From an uncultured Acidimicrobiales bacterium (GTDB taxonomy: Bacteria; Actinomycetota; Acidimicrobiia; Acidimicrobiales; SHLQ01), in assembly GCA_938002955.1 (NCBI GenBank), contig CALLAA010000007.1, positions 1 through 35,499 on the forward strand: 35,499 nucleotides of DNA, written 5' to 3'. The notes beneath the pieces are model-generated. The model was given only the letters and a program-made list of their open reading frames with translations. It was not told where the DNA came from and did no database searches. The translations under genes were made by a program, and so were the position numbers. Shown one piece after another: positions 30,126 to 35,499 of the stretch (position 1 is the first letter of the stretch; every line of letters starts with the position of its first letter).

Positions 30126-31475
30126 TTAGGCCATAGCGGCGAGGATCTCGGCGATCTCGTCGGTGGTGGTGCGCGGGTTGACGAAACAGAAGCGGTAAAT
30201 CGGCTCGCCGGCGAGGCGCGACGGCGTCACGAACGCGAGCCCTTCGTTCATTGCCTTCTCGCTCCAATCCTGATATTCCGCTGGCCCCCAGCCAGTGCGG
30301 GTGAACGCTACGACCGACAGCGATGGGGGATGAGCGAGCTCGACATAGTCGAGGTCGCGGATCATGTCGGCTGCAGCATCGGCGAGATCGAGCGTTGCAT
30401 CCACCGCATCGGCGTAGGCCTTGGTTCCATAGGTTGCGAGGCTGAACCAGAACGGCAACCCACGAACACGGCGCGTCAGGTGGATTGCGTAGTCGGAGGG
30501 GTTGCGGTCGCCGTGGGCATCGAGAAACGCCAAGTACCCAGCATGTTGCGCGTGCGCGTTCACAGCCTTTTGCGGATCGCGATACAGCAGAGCACAGCAA
30601 TCGAAGGGGGCGAACAACCACTTGTGCGGATCCACGATGAACGAATCGGCGAGTTCGAGGCCATCGAACAGGTGGCGAGTGCGCTCTGTTGCGAGCCCGG
30701 CGCCGCCGTACGCGCCGTCGACATGAAGCCACACACCGCGCTCGCGGCAGACTTCGCCGATGCCGCGCAGATCGTCGATCACACCCAGGTTGGTCGTACC
30801 CGACGTCGCCGCCACCGCACAGATCCGATCACCGTATTCATCGAGGGCCGCAGCCACCGCAGCGCCGGTCATCCGTCGGTTCTCGTCGGTGTCGACCAGC
30901 ACCACATCACAATCCATAACTTCAGCTGCGGACTTGATCGAGCTGTGTGACTGCTTCGACGCAACGATGGCGAAGCGGGCGGGCCGGGCGTCGCCGAGGC
31001 GGTCGGCAGCGTCCCGGCGTGCGGCGTGAAGCGCAGAGAGGTTGCCGATCGTTCCGCCCGAAACAAAGACACCTTCGGTGCCTTCTGGCATGCCGGCGAT
31101 TGAACGAATCCACTCGAGCGCCTCGTTCTCGGCGTGGACTGCGCCCGCACCCTCAAGCCACGAACCTCCGTAGATCGACGCCGCTCCGACGACGAGGTCG
31201 AACAGAATTGCGGCTTCCGTTGGTGCTGCAGGCACGAACGAGAGGTACTTGGTGTAGTCGACCGAGAGCGATGCGGGCTCGAGCACGTCGATGAACAGAT
31301 CGAGGGCCCGCTCGCCACCGATTCCGGCTTCGGTGATCGTCTCGCCAACAAGCGATCGCAGTTCGGCTTCGGTCTTGGGGAAGTTCAGCGGAATGGGGTC
31401 GAGACGAGTACGCGCCTTTGCGTACTCGAGAACTCGTTCGGCTAACGCATCGGTGTTCTCGTCGAAGTAGTGCAC
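30126..31475 (-). CDS. PLP-dependent decarboxylase (aromatic-L-amino-acid/glutamate decarboxylase family)
   Basis: A 449-residue group II decarboxylase. His177 (SKQSHSSIKSA) stacks on PLP, Asp253 (HVDGAYGG) holds the pyridine nitrogen and Lys285 in DPHKWLF forms the Schiff base; the FVSGGTIGNLSALHAAR segment is typical. It removes CO2 from an amino acid, probably an aromatic one, to give an amine; the substrate is not certain. GTG 31475 is chosen because AAGGAG (plus-strand 31482-31487) lies 6 nt upstream. It is encoded downstream of the polyamine-type binding protein on the same strand, a hint that amine metabolism and sensing are linked here. Confidence 0.88.
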   Translation of the reverse strand: MHYFDENTDALAERVLEYAKARTRLDPIPLNFPKTEAELRSLVGETITEAGIGGERALDLFIDVLEPASLSVDYTKYLSFVPAAPTEAAILFDLVVGAASIYGGSWLEGAGAVHAENEALEWIRSIAGMPEGTEGVFVSGGTIGNLSALHAARRDAADRLGDARPARFAIVASKQSHSSIKSAAEVMDCDVVLVDTDENRRMTGAAVAAALDEYGDRICAVAATSGTTNLGVIDDLRGIGEVCRERGVWLHVDGAYGGAGLATERTRHLFDGLELADSFIVDPHKWLFAPFDCCALLYRDPQKAVNAHAQHAGYLAFLDAHGDRNPSDYAIHLTRRVRGLPFWFSLATYGTKAYADAVDATLDLADAAADMIRDLDYVELAHPPSLSVVAFTRTGWGPAEYQDWSEKAMNEGLAFVTPSRLAGEPIYRFCFVNPRTTTDEIAEILAAMA

Positions 31476-31577
31476 AACTCTCTCCTTGTCGACGCCACGT
31501 ATCGAGACCAACGGTCACGTCGCGACAGCGCCATTCTTGCTATCGGCACGGCCACCACGAACAAAAAGCTGCCGTAC

Positions 31578-32783
31578 CTATTCGAAGAAGTCGAAGAGCG
31601 AGTCAAATTCGGCTTCTATTTCCAACTCGGTATCGAGATCGAGGCTGCCCCAAGTGAAGAGGCGGTTACGAGTCTCGTTGTCGGGAAACAGTAGCGGGTT
31701 ATCGGCGAGCTCTGCAGCATCGCCGCCTTGGGCACGTAATGCGTCCTGAGCGCCGAGGACGGGAGAGACGTACAGCGTGTATGCCGAGATCTCGGCCGCG
31801 TTGACCGGGTCATAGGCCCAATTCATCCACTCGGCGGCGTTCGCGTAGTTGATGGCACCCTTGGGGATCACCATGGTGTCGAACCACGAGATCGCCCCCT
31901 CGTCGGGGATCACGTACTGAAACTCCGGCCGATCGAGTTGCAAGAGCGCCGCTTGACCCGACCATGCCATCGATGCCGACAGGGTTCCATCGACGAGGAG
32001 GTCGACAAAGTCGTCGAACACGATCGAGTGGAAGTGGCCACGTTCAACGGCGGCGCGAATAACGGCGAGCCCAGCGCGAGCCGAGGCCGGCGTAGGCCGC
32101 GAGGGGTCGTCGCCGTTGAGCAACATGGCAAAGCCGACAGCCTCACGCATCTCGCCGACGAGGCCAACGGTTCCGGCGAGCGAGGGGTCGAAAAGCTCAG
32201 CGATCGATGTGATCTCGCCGTCGGTGCGTTCGGGGTTGTACGCAATGCCGGTGATACCCGCCTGCCAGGGCATTTGGAAGCGAGACCCGCGATCCCAATC
32301 GTTGGTGAGATAGGCCGGATCGATGTTGACGTGGTTGGTAATGACCTCGAGCGGCAGTTCCTCGACCCAACCGTTGTCGATCATGCGGCCAGCCAACCAG
32401 TTGGTGGGCACGATGATGTCGAAGTCGGGCTGAGCCCCAACGGACAACACGGGCTCGATGATGTCGGAGAACCCGGTCACGTTGTCCGGATATACCGGAA
32501 CGGCTGCGCCAGTTGCGTCATCGAGGACTTCGATGCCGCCTTCGCCGTACAGGCGATCGCGGTAGTTGAGGCTGATCCCGAGTTCGCTCGCGAACCGGTC
32601 TGCGGTCGCGAGGTCGATGTAGTCGTACCAATTGATGACGTCGAGTGCCCCGGTGCGAACCAGCGGACGTCGGCTGGAATTCGATAGTGCACAGCCGCTC
32701 AACAGTGCCGCAGCGCCGAATGCGGATGACTGCGCCAAGAACTGGCGGCGGGAGTACGGACGGCGGGATCTCTTTGGCAACAC
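31578..32783 (-). CDS. spermidine/putrescine-type substrate-binding lipoprotein with Tat signal
   Basis: A 401-residue exported protein. The Tat signal SRRQFL (Arg12, Arg13) and hydrophobic core end in LSGC, with lipidated Cys31. The mature part follows the PotD/PotF fold: VINWYDYIDL at the first strand, DIIVPTNWLAGRMI, and a middle AGITGIAYNPE segment. GTG 32783 lies 7 bp after the stop of the GlnX-like gene; an upstream extension would run into that gene. No ABC permease or ATPase is nearby, so it is more likely a sensor subunit for the membrane protein than a transporter part. In the mycobacterial GlnX locus the equivalent protein is GlnH, from an amino-acid-binding family. Confidence 0.85.
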   Translation of the reverse strand: MLPKRSRRPYSRRQFLAQSSAFGAAALLSGCALSNSSRRPLVRTGALDVINWYDYIDLATADRFASELGISLNYRDRLYGEGGIEVLDDATGAAVPVYPDNVTGFSDIIEPVLSVGAQPDFDIIVPTNWLAGRMIDNGWVEELPLEVITNHVNIDPAYLTNDWDRGSRFQMPWQAGITGIAYNPERTDGEITSIAELFDPSLAGTVGLVGEMREAVGFAMLLNGDDPSRPTPASARAGLAVIRAAVERGHFHSIVFDDFVDLLVDGTLSASMAWSGQAALLQLDRPEFQYVIPDEGAISWFDTMVIPKGAINYANAAEWMNWAYDPVNAAEISAYTLYVSPVLGAQDALRAQGGDAAELADNPLLFPDNETRNRLFTWGSLDLDTELEIEAEFDSLFDFFE

Positions 32784-32790
32784 GATCGAC

Positions 32791-34050
32791 CTACCAGTAC
32801 TCGTTGATTCGGGATTGATAGCCGGCCAGAGCGAGCACAGCTGCGAAGAGGGGCAGCAGCACCGCTCCGAGCTGTAGCCAGTTGAGTCGATTCGCAGCGC
32901 TCGATACGGAGGCATCGAACTGGTCTCGGTTGGCGAGAAGGACGCTCTCGACGGTGGTGTTGAACCCGTTGAAGTCACGGTTGCCGTCGCCGATCGCGAG
33001 CGAGCGGGCGTCGTCGTCAGAACCCGACGTCAGCGCGCTTCGGATCCGGTCGCTCGTCGCGACATATCGGTCCCATCGGGTTTGAAGCCCAGCGATAGCG
33101 CTGACCTCGCGGTTGTCGTCGGCCTCTGCGGCGAGCCCGATCAGGAGGATGTCGATCTGCTCGAGCGAGTCGTCACCGGGGAGCAGTGCCGGGTTGGACT
33201 CGATGATCGCCCGAGCTTCCTGCGTCTTGTAGTCGAACGCAGCGGTTTGCAGCTGCGAGGTCAACGCAATGGAGTCGTAGCCGCTCTCGCGCGCCGTGTT
33301 GAGGTCAGAGACGCGACCGACTTGCGCGAGCACGAGCCACACCAAGAGCACCGCTATCAGACCGGTCGCAAGTAACAACGGCGGATTGATCAGCCGCTGC
33401 GTCCGCTTTCGCAACCGTCCCTGGGCGACGAGCAGCACGATGAGGGAAACGGCGAGTAGGGCGACGGCGCTAATCCACTCGACGGTCCCCGAGCTGACAT
33501 CCTCATCGAAGCTCGCCTGGGTTCGCTCGGTCACCGACCGTGCGTTCGCCAACATGCCGGTGGAGCCGCTCACCAGGTCGATCGATGCGCTGAGCTGCTC
33601 GGTGGCATCGACGTCTCCAGCGAGGTTCGACAGTCGAGCCCGCTCGACCAGACCGGCGTATTCGGTGAGCTGGCTCGCAACCGCCTTTAGCGAGTCGTGC
33701 GAACGCTCGTCGTCGCCAATTCCTGACGAGATGTCTTCGATCTGCTGGGGAGCTCGCGAAAGCGCGGTCTCGTACAAGCGTCGCTGCTGGCGGTCTTCGT
33801 TCTCTCCGGACAAGAACACTGCGGTGTTCGCCGCATCGGCCTCGGCGATACTGGCGACGAGCCCCTGGGTCGAGATCAGTACAGGGCCAGTGTTCTGCTC
33901 GATTTGTTCGGCGCCGGACGCGAACTGTCGGGCCGCAAGCGATGCGAGCAGCGCTGCGAGGAGCACGAGAACGGTGATCACCACGGACCACGTTCGAAGA
34001 ATCGCAGGCGTGGTGCGCAAGCGATTCGTGGAGAGCCAAGACTGCGTCAC
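32791..34050 (-). CDS. GlnX-like membrane sensor protein
   Basis: A 419-residue protein with four hydrophobic helices (about 21-40, 190-209, 222-244, 390-410). Two extracytoplasmic helical domains (41-189 and 245-389) lie between helices 1/2 and 3/4, joined by a short basic cytoplasmic loop (GRLRKRTQRL). The halves look like a duplication: each has helix-rich segments with LVASIAEADAANTA or ALTSQLQTAAFDY, then YAGLVERAR or WDRYVATSD. The layout matches GlnX, which in mycobacteria couples GlnH ligand binding to the kinase PknG. It starts at GTG 34050 with TACGAT 6 nt upstream. The name rests on architecture and neighbourhood, not on an alignment. Confidence 0.7.
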   Translation of the reverse strand: MTQSWLSTNRLRTTPAILRTWSVVITVLVLLAALLASLAARQFASGAEQIEQNTGPVLISTQGLVASIAEADAANTAVFLSGENEDRQQRRLYETALSRAPQQIEDISSGIGDDERSHDSLKAVASQLTEYAGLVERARLSNLAGDVDATEQLSASIDLVSGSTGMLANARSVTERTQASFDEDVSSGTVEWISAVALLAVSLIVLLVAQGRLRKRTQRLINPPLLLATGLIAVLLVWLVLAQVGRVSDLNTARESGYDSIALTSQLQTAAFDYKTQEARAIIESNPALLPGDDSLEQIDILLIGLAAEADDNREVSAIAGLQTRWDRYVATSDRIRSALTSGSDDDARSLAIGDGNRDFNGFNTTVESVLLANRDQFDASVSSAANRLNWLQLGAVLLPLFAAVLALAGYQSRINEYW

Positions 34051-34056
34051 GCCAAC

Positions 34057-34066
34057 ATCGTAGTCT
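34057..34066. promoter_or_regulatory. overlapping divergent -10 hexamers in a 23-bp intergenic region
   Basis: Minus strand TACGAT (34062-34057) is followed by 6 nt and GTG 34050. Plus strand TAGTCT (34061-34066) is followed by 7 nt and GTG 34074. Both fit TANNNT and share two bases, so the two halves of the signalling locus would be transcribed as leaderless mRNAs from one shared promoter patch. Confidence 0.6.
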
Positions 34067-34073
34067 CGTCCTC

Positions 34074-35192
34074 GTGCTGACCTCCGAGATCGAACAACGG
34101 CGCAGCTATTACCGCGATGTCGTGCGGCAATGGGCTGACAATCTCTACGAGCTTGACGAGCATGCGACCTACCGGCTTTTGGCCGCTGGCGAGATGAGCG
34201 GAACCACCGGAGACCAGACGAATCAGGTCATGGCGGAGTCGCCCCAGCTGTGGCTTTGGCTGGGACAACTGCGCGACAAACTCCAGCTCGTGGACGATCT
34301 CGTCGCCGATCAGAGCATGTTTCGCAACAACACCGAGACCGTCGCGCAACACCTACGGGAGTGCGACGAACTCATCGAGGATTTTCGGCGAGCGTACGAA
34401 CCGGTGCGAGATGTCGTTGCCCGGGTCGATGCCGTGTGGCGTGATCTCATGCCGCGGATCGATGCAGCGACCACGACGCTCGCTCGTGCGTCGGCGGTGA
34501 GTGAACGTGTTGGGGTTCGGGTACCCGAAGTGTCGCTCGCTACGCAGCGGCTCGAAGCGGTCCGAGCATCGGTGGCCGACGACCCGCTGAGTCTGTCCTC
34601 GAAGGTCGGCCCCGACCTCGATGCGCTCGTCAGTGCTGCGGCGACTGCGGCCGGAGCGCTCGACCGTGCGCACAGCTCCCTCGGGTCAGATCTAGAAGGA
34701 ACCGACGCGATCCTGGCCGAGCTGCGGGTGCTCCGCGCTCGGGCCGCGGCTGCCTACTCTGAAGCCGAAGCCAAGGTCATACCCGTGACGTCGCTGATTC
34801 GCGCACCAGGAACGTCGGTTCTCGACGGCCCGAACGGACTTGCACATCGAGCTGCCCAGATCGTGGGAGATGCTGAGAAGGGGGCCACCGACTGGCGTGA
34901 CGCTCGGGCCGCCCTCGACCGGTGGCATCACGCAGCTCAACGGCTGCGCTCGCAGTTGCAAAAGGCGCTCGCGGTCAATGCCGAGCCGATCGCGCAACGA
35001 AACGAGCTGCGGGGTCGCCTGCGGGCGTACCGCGTGAAAGCATCGATGACGCCGGGGCTCGCCGACGACGTGTCCGCGCTCGGCCAGCAAGCCCATGATG
35101 AGCTCTATACGAGTCCGACCGATCTCGATCGTGCGAACCAGCTGATCAATGAGTTTGCGGCGACGCTGTCTCCCGCTGGCTCGTCTGATTAG
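34074..35192 (+). CDS. helical/coiled-coil protein of the PknG locus, function unknown
   Basis: A 372-residue soluble protein made almost entirely of predicted helices rich in Ala, Arg, Glu and Leu, with heptad-like stretches (for instance around residues 105-150 and 205-240). No signal peptide or membrane helix is present. The C-terminal part (ELRGRLRAYRVKA ... SPTDLDRANQLINEF) resembles a conserved tail in uncharacterised proteins encoded beside PknG-like kinases in other actinobacteria, from memory. It starts at GTG 34074 as a leaderless gene and ends 11 bp before the kinase gene. A scaffold or kinase regulator is a guess. Confidence 0.7.
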   Translation: MLTSEIEQRRSYYRDVVRQWADNLYELDEHATYRLLAAGEMSGTTGDQTNQVMAESPQLWLWLGQLRDKLQLVDDLVADQSMFRNNTETVAQHLRECDELIEDFRRAYEPVRDVVARVDAVWRDLMPRIDAATTTLARASAVSERVGVRVPEVSLATQRLEAVRASVADDPLSLSSKVGPDLDALVSAAATAAGALDRAHSSLGSDLEGTDAILAELRVLRARAAAAYSEAEAKVIPVTSLIRAPGTSVLDGPNGLAHRAAQIVGDAEKGATDWRDARAALDRWHHAAQRLRSQLQKALAVNAEPIAQRNELRGRLRAYRVKASMTPGLADDVSALGQQAHDELYTSPTDLDRANQLINEFAATLSPAGSSD

Positions 35193-35203
35193 GGTGGACC
35201 GAT

Positions 35204-35499
35204 ATGAGCCCATGTGCGCAACACGGTTGTGATGGTTCGATAGCCGCTGACGGCTATTGCGACACGTGCGGGTACGCGGGAACCTCGTCGTCACCAGCAC
35301 CAGCACCAGCGCCGCCGCCACCTCCGCCTCGGTCGGCCTCGCCGCCACCGCCTGCCACACCAGCAGCGGTGCCAACGTCCGTTCCCGCTGGGAGCGCGTG
35401 TACTGAGGACGGGTGTTCGGGCACGGTTGCGAGCGACGGCTACTGCGATACGTGTGGAATGCAAGGCACGTCGACGCCCAAGCCCAGTCCCAGTGTCCC
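35204..35499 (+). CDS. N terminus of a PknG-like serine/threonine kinase (partial, runs off the window)
   Basis: Only the first 98 codons are present. They encode two copies of a zinc-ribbon, CAQHGCDGSIAADGYCDTCG (4-23) and a second beginning CTEDGC (68-87), both with spacing C-x4-C-x9-C-x2-C. They are separated by a low-complexity proline/alanine/serine linker. DGYCDTCG is the hallmark of the redox-sensitive zinc ribbon at the start of PknG-type kinases. The kinase domain itself lies beyond the window, so PknG identity is inferred from the ribbons and the GlnX-like neighbour. AGGGTGG or the hexamer TAGGGT (35190-35195), 8 nt upstream, could drive its start. Confidence 0.65.
   Translation, partial: MSPCAQHGCDGSIAADGYCDTCGYAGTSSSPAPAPAPPPPPPRSASPPPPATPAAVPTSVPAGSACTEDGCSGTVASDGYCDTCGMQGTSTPKPSPSV

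Noticed and set aside
35289-35360. CCAGCA/CCGCC microsatellite as a regulatory repeat
   Set aside because: It is in frame inside the kinase gene and simply encodes the Pro/Ala linker between the two zinc ribbons.

Overview
The window looks like chromosomal DNA from a GC-rich actinobacterium, most likely an Acidimicrobiia (Ilumatobacter-like) lineage. This is inference from gene content: a PknG/GlnX-type locus, a MoxR-DUF58-DUF4129-DUF4350-SpoIIM-RDD block, a trehalose-phosphatase/GH15 fusion and many leaderless start sites. No rRNA, tRNA, CRISPR array or phage genes were seen.

Region 1 (1-13.26 kb) is a sugar-acid catabolic locus. An IclR regulator is followed by a CUT2-type ABC importer (lipoprotein, permease, single-domain ATPase), 6-phosphogluconate dehydrogenase, L-idonate 5-dehydrogenase, gluconate 5-dehydrogenase, a shikimate-kinase-like kinase, a beta-propeller lactonase, a hydroxypyruvate-isomerase-like TIM barrel and another SDR. 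The remnant of a second SDR and an unusual FAD/ferredoxin-NADP reductase fusion follow. Read together, the enzymes give L-idonate -> 5-ketogluconate -> gluconate -> 6-phosphogluconate -> ribulose 5-phosphate. Strong hairpins after the binding-protein gene, after the ATPase gene and at the end of the locus probably shape expression.

Region 2 (13.3-19.8 kb) holds single genes in mixed orientation: a membrane diguanylate cyclase, the trehalose-phosphatase/GH15 fusion on the minus strand, a zinc-ribbon rhomboid protease, an SRPBCC protein, a hotdog thioesterase and a methyltransferase. Short tandem repeats sit between some of these genes.

Region 3 (19.8-27.0 kb) is the MoxR block: membrane protein, DUF4129, DUF4350, MoxR ATPase and DUF58 in a tightly overlapping operon, then a convergent SpoIIM-family gene and a divergent RDD gene. 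Region 4 (27.0-29.15 kb) is a cysteine desulfurase plus mnmA pair for tRNA 2-thiouridine synthesis.

Region 5 (29.16-30.12 kb) is a RAYT (REP-associated tyrosine transposase) gene. It is framed by eight copies of a 13-bp REP-like core, four per side, in mirror orientation with identical 22/66/22-bp spacing. Region 6 (30.1-35.5 kb) contains a PLP decarboxylase and a divergent signalling locus. A polyamine-type Tat lipoprotein and a GlnX-like four-helix membrane protein are on one strand; a helical protein and the start of a PknG-like zinc-ribbon kinase gene are on the other.

A recurrent regulatory feature is a TANNNT (or close) -10 hexamer lying 6-7 nt before the start codon of at least nine genes, which implies widespread leaderless transcription.
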